Shown here: piece after piece, positions 33,931 to 46,715 of the stretch
Position numbering within the stretch: position 1 is the stretch's first letter
Layout: the number at the start of each line of letters is the position of its first letter
NCBI GenBank assembly: GCA_034401795.1
Contig: CM067367.1
Coordinates: 31,511,329-31,575,328 of the forward strand
Direction of reading: 5' to 3'
DNA length: 64,000 nucleotides
Source: Chaetoderma sp. LZ-2023a
Taxonomy: Eukaryota; Mollusca; Caudofoveata; Chaetodermatida; Chaetodermatidae
The notes under the pieces: generated by a model
Seen by the model: only the letters and a program-made list of their open reading frames with translations
Told to the model about the DNA's origin: nothing
Database searches by the model: none
Translations under genes and position numbers: made by a program

Positions 33931-34835
33931 CGATATTTGCGTAAATTCCAAAATGGCGGACACCGATCGCTTGCCACGAATAAATGCATAGAAAAGTGTA
34001 AATATTTCACTAAATAACTTAGGTTTGATGAAATTATGCTTTCCTATTGTATGTCAATGTTCCCAAGCCCATATTCCTTCCCATTTTATGCCATATGGAT
34101 GCTTTTTGACGTCTTAGCGGACAAAAATAACCCATTTTCGTAGGTCATCAAAACAAACGACAGAAAGGGTTAATGGAACTGGTACCCGGCTCCAAATTTT
34201 CTGCAATAGTAATTCAATAGGGAACCGGGTACCAACGAACTTTAGTCGACTAGAATCAAGTTCGACTGGGCAAAGCAATTGCGCATGATCAGTAAACCAT
34301 GAAACTGACTATGGTTAGCGAGTCGAACTTGACCTAAGACAGTAACAGCTTACAGGCAAATTAGTCTATAAATATTCTACAAAATAGTTTACTAATAAAT
34401 TAACGTTAGCGACGAAACAGTCAAATTATTTTCAAAATATACATCAATATCCTACCGTAATTCCTCATGCATCCTCAACCTCATACTCCTACGACCTCCC
34501 TTATCAGACCACCTCTTAAACTCTATTATTTTTACAGTACTCTATTATTATTTTTACCTTACAACGGTAGATAACCATGGAGGGGGGCGCGCCGCCACTA
34601 CATTTAAACGTAAAATACACAACTTTTACGGGTTAACTAATTCAAAATAATAGAACATTCCACAGTGATGAAGATCTCAAATACGTGTGCGGCTGTACGC
34701 CATTGTTATCTAGAGAACGTGTACCGCTGTACGCCATTGTTCTCCAAACAATAACAACTATAAATGGAGCGTTTTGATTGGTTAAAAACACATTCCAACG
34801 AAAAGAACAATAACGCACAGAAACCCCCTATACTA
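33931..34835. other. No gene; inverted repeats and element A traces
   Basis: Inverted pairs GGTACCCGG/CCGGGTACC (34182-34234) and 'tcaagttcgact'/'agtcgaacttga' (34258-34334) form hairpins. Diverged element A core pieces lie at about 34355-34450. A repeated 'tgtacgccattgtt' phrase occurs at 34695 and 34732. No coding sequence is recognised. Confidence 0.5.
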
Positions 34836-34837
34836 CT

Positions 34838-34866
34838 GTGGTTGTTGTTGTTGTTATTGTTATTGT

Positions 34867-34926
<60 letters not shown>
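34838..34926. repeat. (TTG)n microsatellite
   Basis: TTG repeats with TTATTG variation. Poly-Val and poly-Thr open frames over it are artefacts. Confidence 0.95.
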
Positions 34927-34927
<1 letters not shown>

Positions 34928-35372
34928 CTCGGCTGGGACCATTATCAGAGGGACATCGGTTGCCCTTACCCCGTCCTCTGCCCTTTTGTTGTTGATTAGT
35001 CTGCTGGTTATGTTGTTGGTTATTCGGCGTGCTGTGTGTGAGGTTTTCTGTAGGTGCTGTTGGTGTCTTCGGTTGGTGATGGTGTGGGAGCTTGTTCCAC
35101 TTAGTTTACGGTGTGGTTTTGGTGCCGTGCATTTTTCTTCTGCTTTTGGAAGCATTCTATATGGACGGCAGTGCTACGGAGCGCCTTTAGGCTGCCATGT
35201 TTCGTTAAGAACAGTTTCTCTTTTAGCGTCGGTTCGGCGCTTAAAACGTCGATGAAAGTGTCTAATTGTAGATGGACTATGTCTTCGATGATTTTTTAAT
35301 AGGCGTGTGTAACTAATCAGCTGACTAGTTCTGATAACGTCTCGGTGATCTTGTGCTGAGGGTTCTTTAAAT

Positions 35373-36600
35373 TTAACGACCGGTTTCACCTAATGCAGTG
35401 TCAACAAATCGCTCAGAAAGATCGCCTTCCAGAATGGTATATGTAGGTGTAGTGGCTGAGCCGAGATCAGCTAATATCTGCAGCGCCTTGCCTGACAACT
35501 TTGCGGCCAGGTATTCTCGCATCTGCTGGTCAGTCTAACAGTTGGCGCGAGAGACAATCTAGAACTGGCAGTGATAGTTCTCCAAATCAACCTCCCCTCT
35601 AAATTCAGATGGAAGGATGATTCGGCTACTTTCAGGGCCCAGCCAATGGGTGCGAAGCCTGGGGCTACTGAGGTGGGTATTGGTGTGAGGGCCGAAGGAC
35701 TTAGTTGGTAATGTAGTTGGTAATGTAGTTGATCAGGCGGTATTGGACCTTCTGATCTGTAATGTCTGTAATCATGTGGTGGTGGTGGTGGTGGTGGTGT
35801 TCGACATGTAGTGCTGCGTGATGGTGAGCATAATGCGGATGCCCGTGGTTTCGGCCAGGGTTTTGCAATAGGCCGCTGTATGTGCTTTTCATAGGGAGGC
35901 TCCAGCGGCATACAGCATGGTGGCTCAGGATTCGAAGATAGGGCACGCCCTCTGTATGATGGATGAGCCCATGAAGAAGGCGGGTGGTGTACGCTAAGTG
36001 GGTAGTGTATTGGCACATAACTTGGGGTGCATGTGGTGTTGGTGTGCGTGCCTCTCGCCGTTCATACCATTGTATCGGCGATTCAGAGATGCGCTGAAGT
36101 ACAGGCGAGGCGGTGTATTGTGGTGGTGAGACATGTTGCACGTTTGGATAATATTCCCCTGTCGGTGGCCGTGGCTACTGAGGGACTACAGACATATCAC
36201 GACGGGATGGGTGGTATGGTGAGGAAACCATCCTGACAGGAGGATTGTGACGAAGTTCATAGTCCGGCGTAGGTGTACGCCGACCATGAGATGTTTCTGA
36301 GCTTGAATAGAAAGAGCTGTTGGCCTGCGAGGTGGCTTTGAAGGCACCTTCACACATTGGCATATAAACATGTCTTTCATGCGTGTTGTGTGCAGTGCTT
36401 GGCTGTCGTGGTCTTGGTACAGTTTTAGGCTGTTGGTAAGCGGCGGTGCGCACCGTTCTAGTGTTTGCATACCTTCGAGAATATCAGGGAAATTGTTAAA
36501 GTAGAATGGCAGCTGGAATGGCTCAGGATTGTAGTGGTGTTTCGAGGCCCACATCGGGCGCCAGTTGTAGCGCGGTCGCCAAGCCATCCATCACGATCTG
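35373..36600 (-). pseudogene. Possible LTR-retroelement gag remnant
   Basis: Reading the minus strand, the segment 35612-35373 gives FRGEVDLENYHCQF, two in-frame stops, then MREYLAAKLSGKALQ, ILADLGSATTPTY and ILEGDLSERF. The pattern 'F.G..dw..Y..qF ... yLA.kL.GkA...L.dL ... l...f' is that of Ty3/Gypsy-type gag capsid regions. Upstream (to about 36600) the minus strand is GC-richer, with long overlapping frames rich in Pro and His. One of these is a His run encoded by (GGT)n at 35778-35798. No protease, polymerase or LTR is seen nearby. The assignment rests on a short pattern and could be wrong. Confidence 0.45.
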
Positions 36601-36990
36601 ATTCATACTCAAGGTACGAGTCGACCAGATAATGCCAGTCAGCTAGCCTTAGGGTTTCTCATTCTATGAGAAGACTGTGGGCGATCGTGGCATACAAAAG
36701 CCGATCTCGTGGATCAGTGGAACAATATCGTTCTAGGGGGGGGGGGTGGTTGGGAGGGGACCGTGCGAGCATTCCCGCCAATATAAACATAACTTTTCAT
36801 CTGTGCTATTTGTGAAGTTAGAATGTCTGTACATGATGTTGGTAGCTTACTTTATTCACGATAGGTAGTATTGGCTCAGCTAGTTTGTTTGCTGGCTCTC
36901 TATAGTGGAAAGGTCCGTGGCCGAGTAAAGCCAACGTAACCATACGTTATGGTGAGTTTAATATCTCTGTGTAGATTATATATCTCCCCA
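36601..36990. other. No feature seen apart from a poly-G run
   Basis: Poly-G tract at about 36737-36746; otherwise nothing. Confidence 0.5.
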
Positions 36991-36996
36991 GATAAT

Positions 36997-37123
<127 letters not shown>

Positions 37124-39245
37124 AATCTGTGCGTGCGCACTAGTTTAATGTAAACGAATTATATGCCTCAAGCGGGCTGAAAATTGTTAGCGAGAAGAAT
37201 GCCTTGCATGGGCCACCATCCAAAGAAGGTCCTACCATGCCATAGTGGAGGGAGAAGAAGAAAAGTACTGCTCTTCTCAAATACTAACGATGGGTATGCT
37301 GAATTATATATGTTATTTGTACATGTGTTCACGCTGTGCTATGTGGAAAGGTCAAGCAGATTTCCTTAGAAATCGGTTTAGCCGAATCTTCAAATGGGGA
37401 TAGATTTGGTAGATGCAGACATTTGTAAGGATATAAACTAACCATTAGTTTGTAGGTCCAGAACACATGGGTCAGCAGTCTAACCCTAGTCCATCATTTG
37501 AAATACAGTGCACCTTCTTACGTGGCATGCTCACGCCTCCATATCGCACCTGACTGTGAGAGCGAATGCCTTAAGCCAACCACGCATACAATGTTGCAGT
37601 GATGACAGTGGACCGCACCAAAAGTTGACTCCAAACCGGTGTCCAACACGAACTACCACAAATAACAAAGAAATCTGCAGTGGAGAGTCCAAGTATCTAT
37701 ATACCAAGTCTATTATTGTTCAGGCCGAAATTTGATACTGGAAATGGCACGCGTGTATAGAGAAATTGGCGGGGACTAAGGTTCAGAAATAATCTGGCAC
37801 AAGACATTCAGCACAGCTAGCTCAGATGCTGAGAAGGAAGCAATGTTCAGAACAGTGGAATCGGCTAATGGTTTAGCCTAACAGATCACGTTATCTGCAC
37901 AAGTAGTAAGCTTTATATCAACCATTTTTGACGAGGCTCAAACACGTATTGGCGAGCTAGAAATTAGACCAGAAAGATACACATTTACAAATTTGTAGAT
38001 GGTTTTATTGTTCCTAAATGAGCGCTGTTAAAAGTATGGAAAGTTTATTTACTTATGCGCCATCAGTTGGTTCTGATACGCCTTCGGCTGCCTGTGTTGA
38101 GCCAAGCTGAATACCTTTCTTTGATTTGTTATTATCCCTCTAAAGGGGCAGAAAAATTAACTTCAGCACATTGAAGGAGCGTGCGCCTGATCACGGTCAG
38201 AGGCATTGTTCTATCGCGTGGTCTCGCCCTCCCATTAGCGCTCTCGCATCGAGTCCCGTGCGTGCACGCTTTTGATGTCTGAACTAAGTTTGCGAAACTA
38301 CCGCCTAATAAAATTGCTCTGTTATTATCATCCTACTAATAGACTGTCGATCACAAAGATTGACATTCGTGTCTCGCAAGCTTTCCATCGATATTGGCAC
38401 GAAGCTACGCCTCTATTTTTAGATTTATAGTGAGATTGAAGTAGGCAGAAATCTTATTGACTACCTAAAAGACTGCACCCAACATAGCGAGAAATTGCGA
38501 GTTTGCAAGTACAGCCTCGAACAGCGAAGCGATGTGAGTGGGCGTATGTTAGTACGGTGGGTCACAGGTTCAAGTTGATGCTCTGGGGTAGTTTGTCAAC
38601 GATTGATCGACATAGCGCTGAAGAGTCAGTTAGATTGGTAACCGTATCGGACACCAATCGGTCGATCAATGCGTGATCATTTAGACGGGTATATGTATTG
38701 AGGCCACGTGTTTATGACGTCACAAACTACCTTCACCGTATAGCGTCATGAGGCACGTGTTATATGGGGTTAACATTAGTGCATGCTATATTTTAACTAG
38801 ATTTCAATTTAATCATATCTCAGCAAATTCTTGTCCGATTTCAATTTTTTTAAAAGATCTGTGTATTGGATGAATTAATTTGGCAATGATTCACCAAGGA
38901 GGGAGAATATATGCGCGGTATTAACAATTTAGCTAAAAATGCGCAAATATATACACACGATCATGCCATACTCCATAACCATTACGTAGCTAGGTAGCCT
39001 ATCTAGAATAGCGCGCATGCACAATGCACGTTTTAGGACTGCTATTTTCAATACTCCTATCGATATGTGCTATGTATATAGCCTACATGACCATACTAGA
39101 GGGGTAAAGCTGAATCAATTCGGTCTGGGCCGAATCGACCTCGAACATACGAATAGCATCCGTGCTACAATTTCAAGAACACGGTTGTATTTCACGAACA
39201 TCATGATCAAAGCAAATCCCAGCTGATGTGCTCCAACAGAATCTG
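37124..39245. other. No gene seen
   Basis: About 2.1 kb without recognisable coding sequence. A TGACGTCA lies at 38714-38721. A loose inverted pair 'cgattgatcgac'/'gtcgatcaatgcg' lies at 38600-38672. Confidence 0.5.
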
Positions 39246-39249
39246 ATGT

Positions 39250-42200
39250 TATCAATACTGTCTATGTGAGAAAGAAAGAAACGACAACTACTGGCATGGC
39301 ACGTGGTCCCCATATGGATGGAGACATCCGACAATTGCAACCATGTATCATGCTGGTCAAATCATCAGGTCAAACTTGCAGGACTGAGTGGGTATCGACC
39401 TCCAAATATTGAGTCTAAATCTGAGCATATCCAAGAACATGCTACCTCAGAGCCTATACAGCTTCCTATGTTGGGCTGCCTGTAAGTCCGGATCAACCTC
39501 AGAAACTAAGGATAATCGAAACGCAAAGCACCTATGGAGGGTTATTTCTAAGTCCGATGTGATGAGTGTCGTAACACCATCCAGCATCTGCCGGGATGTA
39601 TTCATACAAGCAGCACCAGCAGCAGACAGCAAATGGCATTAACAAGGAAACATTAGATGACAAGCACACTATGCTCGTAAGAAAACCTGCATTGTATCAG
39701 CTGGAACATTTGGTCCACATCCATATATCATATGCAGATCATTCAAGAGAACGGTGCACATTGGATAAACCTGCATTTGCCAACACATACTGGAATGCTG
39801 TATCTATGGAAAGAAACCATTAATACACAATTCTCCAATGCAGTTATCCAAGAGTGGTGCATTAGTGGGAGCTCCTTTGATAATAGTGCCAGCAAAATGG
39901 ATCTAGCATGGGCACACAGTATGTTGCCAATCAAGCTGTTGGAAGTTGAGTTCTACACTACGGAAGCTGATTAACAGACAACTGCAAGCTAGAATGGGTT
40001 CAACAACATGATATCCTGTGTGTCACCAACCATCACTGAAATTGGTTACTGTCTGATTATCAATGGTTTACCGATTACCGTTTACACAGTGATTAAGTTG
40101 GTACAGAAAACGATTTCAAGCCTTGTCCAACAAAAATGTCACCACTTTCTACTTGGTAATCGGCTACGAAAGCACAGAGACACCACCCCAAGGAGGAGGA
40201 TGGCCCGGTGATTAGAAGAGGTGGATATCATATCGCAATCAACTGCCTGGCAGTGATTGCCACAATGTGCGAAGAGTCATGACTGGCAGATTTAGTTGAA
40301 TCAGGAATCTATGGAATCATTACTGCAGCAAACCTACCGAATGTAAAATCCAACAATTGTGCAGTCAGAGGCCATAAGCTGGTCATGGAAGCACTGATGC
40401 ACGTGGAATGGGAGGAACGCTGCAAGTAGTTGCCCCAAAGACAGGAAGACACTGGAGTGCACGATGCAAAAGATGCAGTAAATCAGAAGACCAAGGACCT
40501 GCACAAATGCTATCAGAAGATATGTGATTTCCAGAACTTGATGCCCTTCTTCAGTACAGCTGGGAAGACAGCATCACGATTCTTCTCCTTCTCGGATACA
40601 TGCATCGAGATGGTACAGTTGCTGCTTGAGTTTATTTGCACTGGTTGAGATAGATGATGTTACTTTGGTAGTTACACATAGAGACTGTATCGAGGTTGCG
40701 CTCTATACGTATTCTGCAATTGACTAGCCAAAATACCAACGCTGGCTCCCTATAGGCCTCCATAACATGCAACAGCTCCCAGAAAAGTTCCTTGAAGCAT
40801 TATGAAGCGTTCATGGATGGTATTTATGCTGTTTCTCGATCGCGCCAGCCATAAAGTCGTGACTAGACTGACATTCCATTAGAGCAGTCCATCAACCTAG
40901 ACTCCAACAAGAGATGGGGTGCCACGCAAAGGCAAAAGCCGAGGCCCTAGACAGATACGTCCTGACAAGACGTGAGCGAACAGCATTTACATCTGCTACA
41001 ATGTGTATGTGTGCTATACAAGACGGTGAACAAATTGGAACACACAGTATTGCTGGTGTGTCTAGGTGAAACAAAGATCAAGGGGATGTCCAGAGGGTGG
41101 TGTTTACATTCAGATCTGGTGTTGCAAAAACTCCGTTCAACACTGATACTATTGTAAAAGAGTACCAGCTCCTCATTATATCTACCAGAACTTATTACGA
41201 CACGTCTTGTACCAGCAAAGACATTGGGCAGCCCAGGAGCAGCTGAAGGAGTTTGTTACAAAACTCCAAGACAGCAATGAGACATTTTCTTGTGGGAAAC
41301 TTTGCCGCATATCATTATCAAGACGTTTGCATCAAAGACAAAGGGGCTGTGGTCACCATTGCCAATAGCGATATCTTTGACAGACTACTGATTAAATCAT
41401 GAGATATCACTATGAAGAAACTTGTGGCGCCATCAGCTATGCTTTGTGATCTGAGACATTCTTATAGCAGTTTGAGTAAGAATGTGAAGAGTACAAATGT
41501 GAAGCGGGATCTGCTATCTGAGGTGGAATAAAATGCTGATATAGTTTCAAACCTTCCGCTTAATGAAGAGCCACTACCCTCTGCAAATGTCACATATGCC
41601 ATGGACAACTGGTGGAAAAGTACTATGATATCATATCAGTACAACTTGGTAAGAATGACCGCATTAGAATAGACATGGTCTTTGATGAGCGTTATCTACA
41701 GCACTGGAGATTAAGATCTTGAGACCCGTTACACATGTGCCCAAACAATAGGGCAAGTACATTAAGAATCCCATCAATAAACCAAACATATGTGCCTTCC
41801 TCTCTGAATGATGGGGCTACACTCTATCAGAAATAAACGGTACTGAGCGACCAGATTGTGCGGAGGTTTCGCGGATGAAAGGGAATGCAGGTTGATAATA
41901 AAATGGTATATGAAGAGACAGACACGAGGCTTACAGGGCATACGCACACTGCTTCACATGACCGTCCATACGTGATTGTGCAGCCACCAGAAGCCAACGT
42001 TGTTGTCATATGCGTGCATCTGTACAATGCAATGGTGTGCCAGAAACCCTAGTTTCATACAGGAGTGAGGCAAAGTCTAACATTTATTCTAATTCATAAA
42101 CTACTCCCGGCAATTGGTCCAGAGGTATGCAGAGCACTTCTATATGGGCATGCACTCACAGGATGTGACTCGACGACGAGTGCCTTAAATGTCAATCATA

Positions 42201-42420
42201 AGATGACAACTGGAAGGCATCTCGTCGACGAACAGCAAAAGCAAGTGTGACGTTTTGGGAGGTGCCACTGTCCGAGCATGCGAACAGTTTGTATGCTTCG
42301 AGTACACAACTGGTGATACTTCAGATGAAGTTAGATATTGGAGGTTATGCCAGAAAAGACGGAAGAATTAATGCATGCCACCAACTTCTGACGACGACGA
42401 TGATGACGATTAATAATATA
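39250..42420 (+). pseudogene. Academ-like transposase pseudogene, copy 3 (second subfamily)
   Basis: A broken coding region related to copy 2 but with distinct sequence. Landmarks: ITEIGYCLIINGLP with TVYTVIK (about 40030-40105); RRGGYHIAINCLAVI and LVESGIYGI (about 40215-40320), equivalent to GGLHIEM; RWLPIGLHNMQQLPE (about 40740-40785), equivalent to VPVHIRDM; ALDRYVLTRRERTAF (about 40950); DTRLTGHTHTASHDRP, then PPEANVVVICV (about 41920-42020); and GHALTGCDSTTSAL (about 42145-42186). DTR, the decayed DTDV equivalent and GCDST belong to the XPG/PIN-like nuclease. Stops and frameshifts occur throughout. The order of blocks matches copy 2, so both descend from one protein architecture. Confidence 0.75.
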
Positions 42421-42818
42421 TTTATAATTGTGCGACATTTTTATTTGAACTGATAAAACATGTTGAAGGTCAGCAAGAACTTGTATTTTAGTATTGAGTG
42501 ACTAACACAGTCATCGGGAAAAGATTGTCAACAATAATCATGATGTTAATATTGAGTGCATGACAATAATTATTATATGCAGACAGATATAACGTTCTGA
42601 GTTACCTTTCTTACGATTACTGGGCATTTGTAATTTTGGGGTATGGCTTTAGGAACGGAGAAAGGGATCTGGACATTTTTCCAGATTTGTCTCTCGTCCA
42701 CCACGTTACTTATAAAAAATTGGGAGTTATATATTGTTGCTGACACAATGCTAGTGGAGATCATGGCTAGAAATCTTCCAGATGCATTCCCCAATTTTTT
42801 ACTATTTAATAAATATTC

Positions 42819-43045
42819 TGTTGAATATTTTGAAACTAATTTGACTGGGCGCTGTTGCTGCCTATGGCAGCAACAGCACCCAGTCTAATTAGTTACAAAA
42901 TATTCAACAGCTTCCCTGTATAGTTTTCAAGAAATTGATAGCTAGGGCATTCGGGGATCGATCAATCCAAACACGGCGAGGTGTGGGTGGAGCTTAGCTA
43001 GTGATGGGCGGGGCATAGCTAAAAATGGAAAGGTCCATTGGTTCT
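42819..43045 (-). mobile_element. Element A copy with best-preserved hairpin core
   Basis: The core at 42819-42910 is a 92-bp palindrome with arms of about 45 bp, almost fully paired around 'tatggca'. It is followed by spacer, a mutated GATCGATCAATC motif, the GC-rich block and the end 'aatggaaaggtccatt' (about 43025-43040). The TGACGTCA half is absent. Confidence 0.85.
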
Positions 43046-43775
43046 TGAACTAATAGAAGCAACAGAAACAGTTAGGGAGCAGCACAATGCGAGTTTTTGC
43101 TAGGTTAGTGGTAAAATGTTAACGATCCGTTTCTCTCTCCATTGCGCTCTTCCTTTCTCAACTGAAGCAGTCGAACTTAGGAGAAAATAGTGATATCTTA
43201 AGAAACAGATAAACGGTTTCGCTAAAAATGGAAGCGGGCAAAATTTACCCTCACCGCTGCCCTTCTAAATTGGCCATTCGAATAAGCAAGAAAACTGTGT
43301 TAAAACGCCCTCCTTCCCACCAATTTTTTAAAGCATGTCCCTTTGCAACGCCCGTGCGTGACCCGCCATGGCTCACGCAATTGGCGCTTATTCATTCAAA
43401 GTGGTGTTCAGGCATCATGGACGTAAAGTTCCTGTGACTACACGGCATTGTCCATTCAAATGTATGGCTGGCCGCTCAGAGGATTCTCATGCACTGGACC
43501 CACAGGGAAGGAATACACGTGAGGACAAGCACGTTATTGTGGCATGGTCCTCTGCCCAAGAGTCGCCAACTCAGAGGATAAATCCCCGAGCGATATCAAA
43601 TGGTGTCTCCCGCCCTTCACTCTCCTTCAGAGCGATACTAATGGACCGAGCGTGAGGACTCACACACCACAACTGGGGCCCGATGTGGGGCCTAGGCAGA
43701 CATTTGCCCCATTGAAGAGACCCAACCTTTAAGATTCAACTTGGACGAGTAGAATCAGATAATATATAATACTAA

Positions 43776-43844
<69 letters not shown>

Positions 43845-44080
43845 TAGATATATGTCTTGATAGAGGACAACACATGCTTGTGCACTTTATATTAATTCTG
43901 ACAATTCCTTAAATCATTGATAAGTATCTATCGCCTCATCCAGCCCTCCAGCAATACAATAATCTGCAGTGGAAACGAAATGAAAACAAAGCAGAAGGTG
44001 AATTTGGATTGTGTAAATTGCCCATTTAAGATGCTACATAAGTATAAAAGTAAAGTAAGTTATCACTTCAAGTGCATTGA
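43046..44080. other. No gene identified; (TTA)n microsatellite
   Basis: Contains a somewhat GC-richer stretch (43225-43735) with overlapping open frames of 60-95 codons that I cannot assign, and a (TTA)n tract at 43777-43843. Confidence 0.5.
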
Positions 44081-44082
44081 GG

Positions 44083-44472
44083 AATGGACGTTTCCAGGTT
44101 TTTCCTCGCCCATCTCTATCTAAGCTCCGCCCACACTCTGCTTGTTGGGATTGATCGATCCCCGAATTCCCTAACTATCACTTTCCCGAAAATCAAGCTG
44201 TTGTATATTTTATAACTAATTTGACATGGTGCTGTTGCTGCCTATGGCAGCAACAACGCCCAGTCAAATCAGTTTCAAAATATTCAATAGAATATTTATT
44301 AAATAGTAAAGACATACACGTCGTACACCAACGCATAGTCCTTCTTCAAATAAGCGTTCCTGATGTACTTAACGACGTCATTCATGACGTCATTCATTAT
44401 GGTGTCGTCCTTCACGCCACGTAGTTGATTATGACGTCATATGTTGGATGGATAGAGCGGAATGGTCTATGG
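44083..44472 (+). mobile_element. Element A copy, complete
   Basis: Ends 'aatggacgtttccaggttt' and 'gcggaatggtctat', GC-rich block, TTGATCGATCC motif (about 44151), hairpin core (44195-44290), spacer, and TGACGTCA at 44385-44392 and 44432-44439. About 390 bp, no coding capacity. Confidence 0.85.
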
Positions 44473-44649
44473 GCAATTTATATCACCAGTATCAGTAACT
44501 ATATGACTACTTACCTGTTTTGGTCGCATTTTGCAAAAACCTTTGTCAAAGTTTGAGAACTCTCAAACAGAAATGTCTTCCACGCGATATGACCTCATTG
44601 ATTAAGAGCGATAAAACAAATTGACGAAATTTGGTGCTCACGAATTTAA

Positions 44650-46238
44650 AGGACAATTCCGGGATGATAAAATGTGAGCTTTATTTAAAAGATTATTACA
44701 TGTTTAATGAAATTGTGCCAGTATAATAACTAGATAGAAATAGAGTAACCAATTATCGCCAGATAAAGTCGGTAAAATTGACAATTTTTCAGGGTGCTGC
44801 CATTTTATCGCGTCTATCGTCTATCGTCTATCGACGTCATCCCGCACCGAGATTATTATATTAGGGATGACTTCAGGTACGAGGCCTATAGAGGCAGGTA
44901 CATATTTTGAGGAGGTATGCGTAAATGATAATAGCAGCATAACCGCTGAAGCAAGTCCAATGATTCAACGATCTTTAAATAGGTGCCGACTTCAGGCTTA
45001 ATACGATATAATGGATGTTAAAATCGGACAAGGGCTTCAAATGTCTGGAATATATAAATTTTGGTCATCTAGCATCTGAGAATATTTTATCCTTTTTTGC
45101 TCAAATTCAGCGTGAGATTGTTTTGTCTCGTAGGCTCTATCTTTGGAAATACTTTGGGTATTGTCATTAAATCGGAGTATGCATAAACCTGAAAGAAATG
45201 GCTATGTGCCTGACTAATTATAATTTTGCCCACGTGAACATTGCCAGAGATATCCTCAAATTCATTAACATTTTGACATAAAATCTGGGAATTTTCCACA
45301 GCCGATCAATATTGCACGGAAAACTGTAGTAATGTCAATAATTGAGCTATTTTGATGAGACTTTCCCAGTTATGGGATAACATTATAACGCTTCGGTACG
45401 CCAAATTCTGTCATTGTAGCTGCAATACTTTTTTGATATGGTATGATGGATGGAGCGCAGCCTGAAATTTTTGTTTTGTTTTTTCCCGCAGAGTGTTTCT
45501 TTTGAACCACTAGGGCGATTCTAACATCGAAATCCGCGAATTTGCAACTAAAGGTAGGTATTGGAATTATTACAATCGGTTCTGTGGTTCCGGCAATATT
45601 ATCAGAATGTTTTCTCAGAATATAGCCTCTATTTACACTTCCAGGGTATCTTGAGTTGGCTGAATAATTTGACAATACGCGGAGGTCAAGTGTGCCACTG
45701 CAAATGTATAATAACTATTTGCAGAAATAGTGCCAGGGTACATTTTGAAAAGAATGTTGCCGAAACGTGATACTGCCATGCACAGCAATGACTTACAGCA
45801 GCAGTGTTACCAAAATGAACACATACTGATAGGATAGAGAAAATAGAATCTATGAAATGTAGACTTCAGCTGTCTAGGTGTTAACGATGTCCCACCGACA
45901 TCAGATACTCTAAACTACTTGAGAAACTTACTAGCTTCACTGGGCAATACCCTAATAATTACAAATTAGTACATCTTAGGGCTTCATGCATATGGATATT
46001 TACAGTAAGCCTTCGTGCTCGGCAAAGATAGCGTTGGTGCGGGGATGACGTCACGATCTCGTTAAATCTCACTCTCGTTTCGAGAAAATGGCCGCGCCCG
46101 GCAGATGAAATAATCCCATGTTTACGATGGTATAATTCTTCGTATTATTTGTCTATTGTTGTTATTTAGGATTCAATATGTTAGTCATATAATAGTTTTT
46201 CAAATAACGTCCACTTTTACCCATCCCGGAATTGTCCT
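44650..46238. mobile_element. 1.59-kb TIR element with TTAA target duplications
   Basis: Perfect 17-bp ends AGGACAATTCCGGGATG (44650-44666) and its complement (46222-46238) are each flanked by TTAA (44646-44649 and 46239-46242). The inverted similarity continues more weakly for about 35 bp. A subterminal pair recurs further in: 'gccatttta...gacgtcatcccgcacc' near 44805-44855 and its inverse near 46035-46095. TTAA duplications are characteristic of piggyBac and Kolobok transposons. Interior open frames (longest 101 codons) show no transposase, so the element is probably non-autonomous. Confidence 0.85.
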
Positions 46239-46359
46239 TTAAGCAAATCGGCCATACTTTGAAAGCAAAGTTTTGGGAATTCAACGTTCAATGTGTTTAA
46301 CTACTTAAGGCGGGCATGACCATATGGGCCGTTAATGGCAGGACATGATCTGTTACCAA

Positions 46360-46715
46360 GGTCACTGACGTCTTAATCAAATATTTTACTTGCTAGCTGA
46401 CGTCACAATCAAGTTGACGAAGATTTCATCATCAAAGTGCCAGTAGTCTGTCACAGACGTTTCTGTATTGTATGACGTTAATACGCTTAAAATGTAATAA
46501 ACATTATGTTGAATAGTCTGAAAGTAATTTGACTGTGGGTTATTGCAGCCATATGCAGCAACATACCCCAGTTAATTGTTTTCAAAGTCGTATACAGGTT
46601 AGCTGCATTGTTATCTGCAAATTGGGATCCTGGGAATATGGAAATCAAATCTATTCATATACGCGCAGATTGAGGGTTAGAAATGGTTGTAGTAATGTGG
46701 ATCCATCTATTGCCA
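46360..46715 (-). mobile_element. Element A copy, diverged
   Basis: A 3' block with TGACGTCA at 46398-46405, a core with 'gttgaatagtctgaaagtaa' and 'gcagcaacataccccagtta', GGGATCC in place of the GATC palindrome, and a degraded end. Older than the other copies. Confidence 0.65.

Noticed and set aside
34764..35255. 163-codon and overlapping frames with poly-Val, poly-Leu or poly-Thr
   Set aside because: Produced by the (TTG)n tract; both strands are open only because the repeat lacks stops.
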